From Daucus carota subsp. sativus (taxonomy: Eukaryota > Streptophyta > Magnoliopsida > Apiales > Apiaceae): DNA of 64,000 nt. Below are positions 25,774-36,600 of the stretch, one piece after another. The DNA lies in NCBI RefSeq assembly GCF_001625215.2, contig NC_030384.2, positions 29,252,527-29,316,526 of the forward strand. Reading direction: 5' to 3'. The notes beneath the pieces are model-generated. The model did not search any database. It was given only the letters and a program-made list of their open reading frames with translations, and was not told the origin of the DNA. The translations under genes and the position numbers were made by a program. How positions within the stretch are numbered: the first letter of the stretch is position 1; each line of letters opens with the position of its first letter.

Positions 25774-26738
25774 TAATGCATAATCTTTTAAAGCAGCATT
25801 ATCTGTTTTCTAATATCTGGGTCACTGGGTGTTAGACAGAAAACTGGAGAGCTGAAAAGAGGGCATGCGCAGAAAAAGCAAAATTTAAAAACGAATTTTA
25901 TGTACCGATTTCTCCGCTTGTTTGACCACTAACAGTAGCTTGATGTGTTTTTTTAATTATTGTCCTCTGTGCAAGATGTTTATTATTGGTAGAAATTAGT
26001 GAGCAGTGGGATCGTATTCACTCAGGTTTCTTGAATTTTAATCTGAATAATATAAATTGTTTTCGGATTAAAAACGAATATTGAGGATTTTTATTTCACT
26101 AAATAATTATGTTTTAAAATCAATTAACTAAAAGTGTAAGACAATAGACTTCACTCCTCTGACTTTTACACCCTGCTCCCGAGTTTTAAACAGGGAGGAA
26201 AGTAAGTGAATTTCACTCCTATTCATGCTCCCGAATTTCTTAAAGGGACGAAAGCAAGTGAAAGTGAGTGCAAATATAACATAGTTTCACTTGATTTCTC
26301 TCCTAAAAAAACTCGGGAGCAAGGCTTTAAACTGAGATAAAAAGAATTGGTCACGTAACTCGAACATGTCAAACTCTGTGAGTAAACACTCTGGAACATG
26401 ATAACATAATTAATAATGATTAACAATTGAATTGATTAAGTAATCAGAACGTGTAGATACGAACAGCCTACTCATGAACCTGGAAGGGAAACTGATTAAT
26501 AAAATCAGCAGTTATTTGATGATTTTACAGTAATAACATAAGAGTAGGTTAGAAACTTAGAAGAAGAAGGATATGTAGAATATTATTTCCAGAATCATGT
26601 CACAAAAGAGAGGAGAGAAAGACCATATATACATTTTCTATCCAACTTCCAGCCAGTATTCTATTAACCAGCACTCAAGTTGGACTGGGAGGTGACCAGG
26701 AAACCAGGCCAAGCATGGAGGAAATAAAAGCATGTTGT
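25774..26738. other. Intergenic DNA with a small palindromic repeat
   Basis: At about 26165-26325 two inverted arms (ccctgctcccgagttttaaa and aaactcgggagcaaggc, each next to a cacttgNtttc stretch) form a roughly 160-bp MITE-like palindrome. Half of the same motif recurs at about 34700-34750 and 45660-45705, next to the HAKAI-like genes. No gene was seen. Confidence 0.45.
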
Positions 26739-27300
26739 TCAGCACCCAAGGGCCAAGGCCTTTGTGGGAACATCAGCTAGTTGCAAAACAGACTTGACAT
26801 GTAGAATGTTAATGGAATTATCCACCACAAATCTCTGATAAAATGGAAATCCACATGAAGATTGCTTCGTCCGTTCTTGAAACACATAATTTGCAGCTAT
26901 ATATTTTGCAGACGAATTATCACAAAACAAATCAATAGGAGTAGGAATTGAAACCAGAAAATCGTCAAACAAACCATGTAACCATATGAGAACCTAGTGG
27001 CTAGTGGTATAACTCATAATGCGATACTCAGCTTGTTTTGTGTTTCTTTGTTTTCCATGAAATTAATGAATTGCCAAGAAAAACTGCAAAACACTGAGAG
27101 ATTTATCCATGGCTTCAATCCATCTTGGATCAGTTCTAGCTTGAGAAAATGAAGATGGTTGTAGACATAACACATTCGCTGAACCAGCTAAAGAAGATTC
27201 ATCAAGATGAGATAAAGAAGGTTCTGCAAACACATTAAATGCAGAAGAAGTAGAGGATCCTCAGACATGATCACCGAAGGAACTGCTCCCATTCTGAATA
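26739..27300 (-). mobile_element. Ty1/copia fossil, RNase H part
   Basis: A short broken remnant of a copia polyprotein on the minus strand. The RNase H end is recognisable (DNSSAKYIAANYVFQERTK, then LADVPTKAL). No LTRs, gag or integrase were seen. The left edge of the segmental duplication falls inside it at about 26,865. A sister piece lies at 35646-36600. Confidence 0.75.
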
Positions 27301-27693
27301 AAAATGATGCTATGTAGGTATGGTTATAATAGAAAAGTTAGAGTGTAATAGCATCGTACACATGAATTTCGGAACAGAAAGTGAATGCAACAGAGCAACA
27401 AAATTTGGTTCTGTAAGATTTATGAATATACAGAGACTGCTAGTATAGCTACCCATTGAAGCATCAATTTTTAATCCAATTCACCACAATTAAAAAAGAG
27501 AAGTAAAAGTCAAGAAGATTGTAATCATGCAGAAGCACAAAACGTGAAAAAACATGTTAAAGCCTAGAATTTGAAAAGCTCAGAAAAGACCAGATTTTGC
27601 CTGCACAGAGTAAATTCTATATCTAAAACAAGATGCTATCTGCCTATCTAGATATCTGAAAAAAGACGTAGCAACCTAACTAAGTAATTCGAT

Positions 27694-28671
27694 TCAAATC
27701 GCAATGTTGAAGTAGTCATGATCAAGGTGATGTAATCGCACATAACCATCTTCACCTCCACTCGCGAAACTTTTTCCATCAGGGTTAAATGCCAATGCAT
27801 TTATTGGACCAAAGTGTCCTTTCACAGATCCAATTTCTTCTCCAAGGACCTTGTGATAAAATTTGGCCTCAAACTTGCCAGCACGAGGATCGTTTGTGAC
27901 ATGCGATGCATCCTGACCACCTCCAAGCACGACATGATCAAGTAGCGGAGAGAGTGTGACTGCATTAACCGGTGCTTCAGCCTTATATGTCCTGACAAGT
28001 CTCATTGATCTGATGTCCCAAAGCTTAGCTGACTGATCGATGGAACCAGTAAGTAAACATGAACCGTCTCTTGATTTTGTAAGTGATGTAACCGCCTTCT
28101 GATGACCAGTCTCCTTATCCGACTCATAAATCACTTTCTTCGTCTCAACATCCCAAACATGAACAACACCTTCTTCACCACCACTTATTATCGTCCTATT
28201 CAACGGTCCCCAAACAGCTCTATTACTTCTCCCTCCAAGCTGTGCCAATTCAATCACAGTATCACCGCACTGCTCACTAGGCTCTCCCGCAATTTCTTTC
28301 ACATGAATCGCAGAAGACATTTCACCAAAGGAGTCTGTTGCAATAACAGCAAGCTTATCTCCAACACTAAATTCAACTGATTTCACAGTAGACCTAAATT
28401 CAAACGTAAACAGCTCAGACCCCGTTTGAACATCCCATAGCTTCGCTGTTCGATCCGCACTTGCGGTTATCAAAAGTTTCGAATCCCGACTAACATCACA
28501 ACCCCAGACAGCCCCATTGTGGCCACGGTAAGTGCCTAAAAGCTCTCCATTATCCGCATACCAAACAGCGGGGTTTCTGTCTAATGCGCAGGAGAAGAGG
28601 AGATCACCCTCCTTGTTATACTTCAAATACGTTAATGGCCTTTCGTGCCCTTTCATCAAGATCGGCCTCAT
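27694..28671 (-). CDS. EIF3I: Eukaryotic translation initiation factor 3 subunit i (copy A)
   Basis: A single coding exon of 325 aa starting MRPILMKGHERPLTYLKYN. It is a seven-bladed WD40 propeller: GH...WD-type repeats are visible (GHNGAVWGCDVSRDSKLLITASADRTAKLWD; GHQKAVTSL...LLTGSIDQSAKLWD; GHFGPINALAFNPDGKSFASGGEDGYVRLHHLD when read in pieces). eIF3i is a peripheral subunit of eIF3, bound with eIF3b and eIF3g, and supports scanning and initiation on the 40S ribosome; plant orthologues are known as TRIP-1. An acceptor just upstream of the ATG (ttatcag|at) and a donor near 28983 suggest a 5' UTR intron. The frame is fully open. It differs from copy B at about ten residues (for example HVWD/RVWD, DQSAK/DESAK, FNIAI/FHIAI). 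Confidence 0.95.
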   Translation of the reverse strand: MRPILMKGHERPLTYLKYNKEGDLLFSCALDRNPAVWYADNGELLGTYRGHNGAVWGCDVSRDSKLLITASADRTAKLWDVQTGSELFTFEFRSTVKSVEFSVGDKLAVIATDSFGEMSSAIHVKEIAGEPSEQCGDTVIELAQLGGRSNRAVWGPLNRTIISGGEEGVVHVWDVETKKVIYESDKETGHQKAVTSLTKSRDGSCLLTGSIDQSAKLWDIRSMRLVRTYKAEAPVNAVTLSPLLDHVVLGGGQDASHVTNDPRAGKFEAKFYHKVLGEEIGSVKGHFGPINALAFNPDGKSFASGGEDGYVRLHHLDHDYFNIAI

Positions 28672-29058
28672 ATCTGATAATCGAAGTAGCAGAATTTTAA
28701 TTATACACAAATTAATAGCTAAAATTTGAAGAACAAATCAACATAAACTACAAAAAATTCGCGTAATTTCAACTGTCGCTAATTTAGACGCATTCCGTCA
28801 AATTTAAAATTTGTAAAAAGTATTATGTCGAAATTAACAGTTTTTCTAATAGTAATAATTCTCAATTACACTATCTATATCAATTTTAACGCGAACAAGT
28901 GCACTCCGAAAATTAAAGTTGGAACTAATTAATCATATAAAAGTGCTTGTGTGTGTACGTGTAATTGGGTGTAGAATAAACCTTAAGAAGAAGCTGCTGT
29001 CTGGCAATAACCCGAGAGAAGAAGAAAAGCTGTTTTGTTGTGTATGTAATCGACAAAA

Positions 29059-29068
29059 TATATATAAG
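29059..29068 (-). promoter_or_regulatory. TATA box of eIF3i copy A
   Basis: In minus sense the sequence reads cttatatata. It lies about 390 bp upstream of the ATG. A leader exon of about 45 nt (near 28984-29030) ends in a CTTAAG|GTTT donor, followed by an intron to the ATG-proximal acceptor. Confidence 0.55.
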
Positions 29069-29520
29069 TTGCTTTGGGTTGCAAGTTCAATCACTTTTAT
29101 CGTTTGACATGTCGCACTGTTCATAACACAACACAAATTACAAACCCTAATTTATAATATCAAATATACTATATTGTTGAATTTGTATTTATGAGTATTT
29201 TAATACAATTAAATTTTTATATTTATCATTAATATAAAATTAAAGATATTAACGATTAAAATTGTACGTTGGCAAACGTGCTAAAGAGAAAAAGGAAAAG
29301 TATTACGGGACGGAGGCAGTCTTGTTTAGTCCGCATGAAATATTAAATTTTATTTAAAGAATAAAATGTAAATATCTAAAAACAATAATAATAAATTAAA
29401 AAATCTATTATGCTTGACACATATTTTAAATATATATAAAATTAATTTCATAAATCGTCTCTGAATTATCTTAAATAATTTATATCAATTTTACGATAAA
29501 AATTAAAATAATTTAAACTA

Positions 29521-30465
29521 TTATATACTTATATATAATAAGCGTAAGGGAGATAATTTGGTCGCATGGTCCTATTGTCCAAAAGCTTATTATCCGTTGG
29601 ATCGTATATTGAACAAATAATCACCGTTAGATTAGAACAAAATTAAATCCTGTTCTATAAAGAAACTAACATCTACTTGCATGTTTGTAATTCCTTTTTT
29701 AATCCAAAACAAATTCTGTCTTTCATGTGTTTTTGTTTTTTTTAATCCAAAATACATACTTCCTACAAATTTTAATTGTAGAATCTTATAAATCACATCG
29801 TCACAAAATTATTTTTATCACATTGGATCGCATATTGAACAAATAAGCACCGTTAGATTAGAATAAAATTAACTTCTGTTCCATAATACAACTGATATTT
29901 ACTTGCATGTTTATAATTCCTTTTCTGAATCCAAAACAAATTCTGTATTTCATGTGTTTATGATTTTTTTTAATCCAAAATAAATATTTTCTACCAATTT
30001 TATTTGTAGAATCATATAAATCGCACCGTCACAAAATTATTTTTATCTAATATATTTTAAAATTAATAAGCCCGATTTATGTGAGGAACGAATACAAATT
30101 TTTTTTATTAATCCAAAACAAATTCTACCATCTTATTGCATGTTTATGATTCATGTTCTTAATTCAAAACAAATTGTGTTTCAATTTTAATCTCGAACCA
30201 TTAAAAATTTTAGAAAAATATTTAAATCACATTATAATAATTCTAATATAAAATACATTTATAAATATAATCTAATAGGAGTTGGTATCACATATTCTAC
30301 TTAAAATAATTTCAAATTTGATAGAAAGAATTTAATAGTTTGGCATGATACATATAATATTAATTTATTATTTATAAATTAAATTTTTGCACACCATTTA
30401 AAATATATTTAAAAAATTTATAAATAATTAAAAAGCTCCCGTGTCTTGCACGGGCTATAAGCTAG
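29521..30465 (+). mobile_element. Helitron present only in unit A
   Basis: The 3' end is a hairpin (cccgtg tctt gcacggg) followed by ctataagCTAG ending at 30465 before T. The 5' side (ttatatacttatatataata then agcg) resembles the start of the 253-738 Helitron. Unit B lacks it: there the flanks join around 40095-41030 apart from a hAT insertion. Inside are two tandem copies of about 226 bp (29597-29822 and 29823-30050), each containing ggatcg-atattgaacaaataa and tgcatgttt-taattcc. It has no coding capacity. The 5' end is accurate to a few bases. Confidence 0.75.
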
Positions 30466-30650
30466 TATTTTATAAAACTTGCAATCATTACGTCAGATTA
30501 ATTATTATATTGTTTGTGTATCGGATCAAAATTATCTAGATTATAAGCTACACCATTCCTTCAATTAACAATCTTTACACTACGGCACATGGTTAATTAA
30601 ATTTTTTTATCAAATCTTGACAGCCCATATTCCAAATTCAGCTCATTTTC

Positions 30651-30804
30651 ATGGTTATGCTCGGCCCAACTGTGTCTTTGTCGGTTTTAATCCGCGAAAA
30701 TTTTGGAAGTTGCCGGAGAATTGGAATACCGGCGATGAGAGAACTTCCGGTCGTTGGCGTAGGCACAGCTTTGATGAAGACAAGCAGGGCTGTTGTTATT
30801 TTGG
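30651..30804 (+). other. Conserved open segment of unknown function (unit A copy)
   Basis: A 51-codon open stretch (MVMLGPTVSLSVLIREN...) ending at a good donor-like site (ttttg|gtgagc). The unit B counterpart is at 41637-41790. Most differences between copies are silent in this frame, with two replacements (Val/Leu and Ile/Phe). The opposite strand is also open over the same bases (LRQLPKFSRIK) with mostly silent changes, so the coding strand is unclear. No family was recognised. It could be the first exon of an undetected gene, a last exon on the minus strand, or a transcribed leader. Confidence 0.25.
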
Positions 30805-30869
30805 TGAGCAAAGATTTTAAATGTCAATTTTTTTTTCATGATAAACTTGAGAAGCTGTATGCATTATAA

Positions 30870-32900
30870 TTCTTTGTGTAATTCTTGTGTAATCTTGAAA
30901 CCCATTTTGAGTGGACTTGATTATGTAATAAGTTAAGGGGTAAAAGATTAATTCTTTTTATCGATAAAAGTAAGATGTCTTACGAATTAGTATCTGTTCT
31001 AATAAATCCCGGCTAGTATCCGTTTGAATGAATTAAATCTTGAGATGAGCAAGAATGAACATATGACCTGGGCCGACAGGGAATAAGCCTTGACATGCTA
31101 CAAGTCATCATTCTGAGAAACAAAAGGGATGACATTAAGATTACTCGTTAGGTTTTCATTTTAGTTGTAACATTTGATTTGACGAGCGTATTTTATAGCT
31201 GTTTAGTCAGGGTGCCGAGAAACTGCGTGTTCGTATATGTATACTTTAAACCATTTGCCAGCCTATATAAACATAGTTCGATTTATGCACTTTAAGGACC
31301 TGAACTGATGTCATAAACATTGCGCAAGAATACTGGCTAAATATATTTTACCTTCAGGTATGATGCGTAACTGACTGACTTGTATCTCTGTAGAAAGTAG
31401 TGTTATGATTTTGGGTTCTGGGATGCATCGGATGATTTAGGGTTTAGGTGTGTGTCAGGATTTGAGATGTGTTGCTTTTGAGGCTTTTGGTATCATCAAT
31501 AATGATATAAGACTTGATGTTCTTATATGAGCAATATCATAACCAAAGGACTCTTATAGTGTAAGAAATCCTTGAACAACTTGAATCCACTAATAAGTAT
31601 TTCTGAATCCACCGGAAAATGAAGGGAAAACTCTTAAAGGTTTTATTTTAATAAAAGATTGTCTTAAAAGATTACTCCCTCCGTCCCGTCCAATTCTTAT
31701 CGTTTGAAATGGAGGGCTCGACACGCATTTTAAGACTCATATAAAATATAGTTCTATAACTTATTTTTATAATTTTCTTTTTCTGAATAAAAGTTTAAAC
31801 ATTGAATTTGTTCTGAATATAGTTCTATAGCTAATATCTAAATTTATCTAGGAACCTATCAAAATCCCAATCTGAATATATAAGTATATATAAACCAAAT
31901 TCATCTAGATAATTAAAACCTTAGCGCTTATAATGTTGATCCTTCTTAGCTCATGCATCGCATTTGGTTCCTAAATAGTTATGGTCTGTACTACTCTATA
32001 GTTGCATCTTTATTTTATCTTTTGTAACGTGTGTTACATTGTTAGCTTTACTTGATTGTTGCTGTGTATCATGTGTGCCTCCATGTTGGTCGGGTTTTAT
32101 TTAAACTTATGCTTTCATTTATTTGGTTTTTCAAGTTTTAAGTTTGCTTTGAAATCAATGGTTGTGTTTTGTTCCATACTTATAGTATGTTTTTATAAGC
32201 ATAACGGGTGCTTCGTAAACTGAAATTTCACTAACGGTGTTCTGTATTGTGTTAGAACTATGATTTGTAACGAGCTGATGTTTGAGAGAGTTCATATATT
32301 TAAATTTTTTATGAATGGTGAAATATGTGTCTGCACTTCTTACCAAACATATATTTAGCATTCAACCACCAGAGGTTGGAAAGATTTATTATATATTAAC
32401 AACAATTAATTAAGTTTTAATTGAACTAGAAATATTTAATTTAGAATAATAGAGTATGACTATATAACGTACAACATGATTGATGGTTCAAGTGAATTTC
32501 GCAGTTGCAGTTCAGAATCCTCTTTAGATTTAGGCTGTTATATGGAGAAGAATTAAAATATCAGAAACTATTTTATGCCTTTTCAGGGATTGGAGATTCT
32601 GCAGATAAATTTAAATGTCATTTTCTTTATTTTATTTCAAAATGAGGCCATTCTAATTTTATTTGTTTTAATAAATAAAGGACGCAGAAAATCGGTCCCC
32701 TAAATTGCCTCTAAATACAGGCTCCAAGCGAGTTCACTCTTGCACGTCCCATTAGCCGGGCCTGGGCGTGTTGCATTTGATGCTGCAACAGCTTCCTGGT
32801 GAGCTAAAGTTGCCATCTTTACTGTCTTTGGAACTATACCCTAAAATGCTCTCTACGGTTTTGGAGTTTAGCAGTTAAATGGTACGAGAAAACCGACTAC
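30870..32900. other. Upstream region of the HAKAI-like gene, copy A
   Basis: No gene was recognised. A Stowaway-like end (ttactccctccgtcccgtcc, 31674-31693) begins a piece of about 130 bp in A that is absent from the matching position in B (near 42695). The rest aligns with 41850-43860. Confidence 0.45.
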
Positions 32901-33294
32901 CCGGCCCCCTGTTTTCATAAATACGGGAGTTTCTCTTTGATACGTGGCATTGTTATATTGGGCACATTACGTGTCCCTGGTATATTAGTCTTCATATGAG
33001 TTCCAGAGAGTTCATCCATAGAGTTATTAGAGAAGGCACCGAAGAAGAAGAGAATAAATTTGTGAGCAAGTGATAAGGGCGAATCATCATAACAAATCAA
33101 GTAAGTGTTGTGATTATGTTTCTATCTTGGAAGTGATGTTTTGTTGATGAAAATTTTCTGTTAAGTTTGATTGGATTACTGATCTGTTTGTTGTTGCAAT
33201 TATAGATTCCGTAATTCAATCTTGGTACACAATTTCGATTTAATTTTTAATGCTCATTAATTACTCTTTCCAATTATGTGATTGTATTATTAGA

Positions 33295-34403
33295 ATGAAG
33301 CCCGGGCCACTTAAGATCATCCTTTCAAAGAAGGGTTCGTCCTCTGAATGTGCAGGGGAGAAAATTCCTGGGACAGGGGAAAATGTCAGAGCAGCATGTC
33401 CCAGCCACCTCATCATATCTGATCTGTCGGTGGCGAAAGGCATTGGACATGCGTATGCTGCTGCACCTGTAAAGAAAGTTAAAGCCACTGTTCGCAGTGG
33501 TAACAAAGAAGGAGATAAAGTTCATATTTGTTTTAAATGCAACATACCGATTGCAATTTATGGTCGCCTGGTATAATTCCTTCCAACACTCCTTGTCTTC
33601 CTTTATTTGTTGCAAGCTCATTAATTTCCTGGAGTTTTATCCTTAGTACTCAAGATGTGAGTGTATAAATATATTATCCAATCAGGATAACACTTGGTCT
33701 GTTTATTTTGTATCTCACGACAAGTTTTTTTATAGATAGAACAATTAGCTTACCTTTGCCCAAAGGCTATAAACTCGAGTTCACTTCTCTACTTTTATCT
33801 CCCTACTAAATATTTTCATGCCATCTCTTTTTTGCATTTTAAATCTTCTTAAATCAATTCATATAGTGGGTTTTGATTTAGTTTCAGTCAATGTAAACCT
33901 GCAGATCTTTTGTCACTTGATATTGTTCAATCTGAACTTTTGATAGCAAACTACCATCCATTTTATTTGTATATGTTGCAGAGCCCCTGTGAACATGCTT
34001 TCTGCATGGACTGCGCCTTGGAAAGCAATTCTGAGTGCTACATGTAAGTTCAAATTAATGCACACATCTGTCATCTTGTACTGTATTTTGTTGCCTGAGT
34101 AGATCAATACATCTTATTAACAATGGAGATTATAGTTGTATAAACATCATAATTTTAGTATCAAAAAGTATGTTTTTCTGTTGTTACCCTGATAAAATCA
34201 TAAAGTTGAGCTATTTTTTTTGTTTGCTTAGTTGTGAAGCGCCGGTCAACAAAATCCAGAAGATTCATATGGGGAAAGGAAAGATGTTCATATGTGGCTG
34301 GATGAACTGCCTCAAGTCATTCTGCGAGTTCGATGCATTTAAGAGCCATACCGATGAAGTCCATGGTGGTAGTTCGAGCTCCGTCAAGAATGGTGGTAAC
34401 TGA
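33295..34403 (+). CDS. Short HAKAI-like RING/C2H2 E3 ubiquitin ligase (copy A)
   Basis: Three exons (33295..33570, 33982..34043, 34232..34403) give 169 aa. The N-terminal block ACPSHLIISDLSVAKGIG matches plant HAKAI. The RING is complete: C79-x2-C82, C95-x-H97, C100-x2-C103 and C111-x2-C114, around the HAKAI-specific IPIAIYGRL and PCEHAFC. A C2H2 finger follows at once (C134-x4-C139-x12-H152-x4-H157, ending DEVHG). This RING plus finger pair is the HYB fold of HAKAI, an E3 ligase and a member of the m6A RNA methyltransferase complex. Canonical plant HAKAI is about 360 aa with a long Pro/Gln-rich tail; this protein ends 12 residues after the finger. A non-coding first exon ends at 33100 (gtaagt donor), and the start is the ATG just after the acceptor. 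It differs from copy B by one residue. Confidence 0.88.
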
Positions 34404-34911
34404 GATCTGCATCTCTACAACCCATAAACAGACCCCTACCCAGGCCGACTGCAATTGAAAACGTTGCTGCTCTTTTCAGTTATCATGTTTTCTTTCTTGG
34501 ATTGTGTTTCTTTCCTTCTTTTGCGTTTCAGGCAAGACAATCGGATTTCTTGTTATTATGTTTCCAAATAATTACCGGATTTCCTTTTGAGTTATAATAC
34601 TCTTTGAAGACTGTTTTAGTCCTGGTGGATTATGTATGTTGGTAATAGATGTATGTGTGTAATATACTTTCAATCCATTTTGGAGATGAAAGTACTTTAC
34701 TTACTTTTCACTTGCTTTCCTCTCCTTTTAAAACCTCGGGAGCAGGGTAAGCGCCCTTCGTGTTTCAGATCTAGTATGAAGCAACTCTAGAATACAGACT
34801 ATTTAGTAGCGAAGCTGGTGCCTGTGCTAGAAAATTGTCGGGATTACATTTCCGGGCTAGGCAGATTACAGTGGAATGATTATTACAGTGTAGAATACAA
34901 ATGTATAATAG
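34404..34911. other. Spacer between the convergent HAKAI-like gene and GRAS pseudogene, unit A
   Basis: Contains the HAKAI-like 3' UTR. A MITE half-motif (tcacttgctttcctctcc, then cctcgggagcagggt) lies at about 34708-34750. Confidence 0.45.
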
Positions 34912-35642
34912 TCATTGTTGGACAGGTTTCCACAAGGAGAGAGCATAGATAACTCTTCCATTCCATCCCTGCAACATCCAATTGTTGTCTTCACGAACGA
35001 GAAACTTTTTGTTGTATTGCAGCCTAACCTTTCTTTGTACTTCAGCCAGGATCTCTCTTGGCAAAGGTGTCTGCATAAAACCAGCCTTCGTGATTCGGGA
35101 TGTCAACCGCTGGTAGCCTCGTACTTCTCAGGCCTCTCGACCCTGGCTGTTCCTTCGCAGGCTATTACGGTTATCGTGTCTTTTGCCAGCATCATCTGTT
35201 CTATAACCAATCTGCTTTTATCTTCATGGGGTAAAGTAGCCTCAAACATGTCTGAGACTCTGAGGTTGGAGAAATGAGCTAAAGCATCTCAGAACCGCGC
35301 TTTAAAGAAGGCAGAATTGTAACTGCCGTTGAGTACTCCAAGGACCAGTAGCTCAGGATTTATTCTCTTGATTAATTAGTTTCAATACCACGTCTTGTGG
35401 ACCGCTTTCTAGGGCTGTCTCATCAGGCACTTGCCTTGGCTTGTACAAACAATTGACAACCAGCCTTTCACCTTCGACGATCTTTAAATCTTCTAGCTGA
35501 ATGGAATCCCATTTCTTAGCAATGCAGTTGTACTCGAATGGGATGTTGAATCTCTTGCAATAGTCACTTAAACAAGTCCCTGTCTTTGCCACCCTCTTTG
35601 ATGGCAGAAAACCAGGTTCTGGAAAATCAATTCCTGTGATGC
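34912..35642 (-). pseudogene. GRAS (LISCL-type) pseudogene, 5'-truncated, unit A
   Basis: Homologous to the last 240 or so codons of the intact GRAS gene at 45867-49100. Recognisable parts are ITGIDFPEPGFLPSKRVAKT, FEYNCIAKKWDSIQLEDLK and the C-terminal GWNGRVIYALSLWKP. The 5' part is missing because the duplication junction falls at 35642. Compared with the intact copy it has a 4-nt insertion near 35371 (gattaattag) and an extra 8 nt near 35110-35125, both shifting the frame, plus small changes near 35230-35275. It is therefore not expected to make a GRAS protein. Confidence 0.88.
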
Positions 35643-35645
35643 TTA

Positions 35646-36600
35646 GTCCGTTCTTGAAACACATGATTTTCAGCTATATATTTTGCAGACAGAATATCAC
35701 AAAACAAATCAATAGGAGTAGGAATTGAAACCAGTAAATCGTCAAACAAACCATGTAACCATATGACTATATGAGAACCTAGAGGAATAACTCATAATGT
35801 GATACTCAGCTTCGCAAGTACTATTTGACGTTTTTTGTTTCTTTGTTTTCCATGAAATTAACGAATTGCCAAGAAAAACTGCATAACCACTAAGAGATTT
35901 AGCTGTAAAACTCTTCCCCCGTCCATGTCACAGTAGCCCTTCAAAATGTGATCATTATCAGCGGAATAAAAAAGACCTTAGTTGATGGTACCACTGAGAT
36001 ATCAGAGAACATGTTGAGCAGCTTCCAGATAAAATTGTGCAGGAGATCGTAGAAATTGACTAAGTTGTTGGACAGAGTATGATATCAGGCCTTGTCATAT
36101 TCAAGTAAAGCAACTTTCCAACAAGTCTCCTATAGATTTCTGGGTTGGGATAGATTTTGGGGAAAGGGGGAAGAAGTCACCGTGCAATCTTGTACAGATG
36201 TATCTTTTAAAAGATTAATGATATATTTTCTTTGGTTTGGTAATATACCAGAAGAGTTCCTCCAAACTTCAATACCCAGAAAGTATTTTAATGGTCCAAG
36301 ATCCTTGATCGTAAAAATTGTACTAATAAAATGTTTGACAGCTCCAATGCTTGATAAGGAATTACCTGCAACCAGAAAATCATCAACATAAGCCGAGACC
36401 ACTGTAAAAGTACCATAAGGATCAGCTTTAGTGAACATAGAATAATCTTGCTTGGATTGCACAAAACCAAGGTGAAGTATATGTTTAGTCAGCTCTTTAT
36501 TCCACTGTCTAGCTGCTACACCCTAGCAGCTTGTCTCAGACCATATATTGATCTTTTCAGTTTATACATTAAACCAGGTTGAGCTTTACTATATCAAGGA
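35646..36600 (-). mobile_element. Ty1/copia fossil at the duplication junction (RT and RNase H parts)
   Basis: A broken copia remnant on the minus strand. The reverse transcriptase part is recognisable at 36130-36462 (AYVDDFLVAGNS, LGPLKYFLGIEV), and an RNase H piece shared with 26865-27000 lies next to the junction. It retains a stretch lost from the sister remnant in unit A. No LTRs were found. Confidence 0.75.

Larger units (their letters stand above)
26865..35642. repeat. Segmental tandem duplication, unit A
   Basis: This block holds, in order, a copia remnant, eIF3i (minus), a HAKAI-like gene (plus) and a truncated GRAS 3' end (minus). It is homologous in the same order and orientation to unit B (35643-46579). 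The right edge stops abruptly inside the GRAS gene (gtgatgc) and is joined directly to the left-edge copia sequence (gtccgttcttgaaacaca). A is shorter because it lacks three transposons found in B. Confidence 0.92.

Noticed and set aside
28102-28380. Plus-strand frame of 92 codons repeated at 37938-38216
   Set aside because: It is the antisense shadow of eIF3i; its conservation between copies follows from the sense gene.
33325-33621. Minus-strand frames over the HAKAI-like first coding exon, repeated in unit B
   Set aside because: Shadows of the HAKAI-like exon, whose splice sites and finger motifs establish the plus-strand frame.
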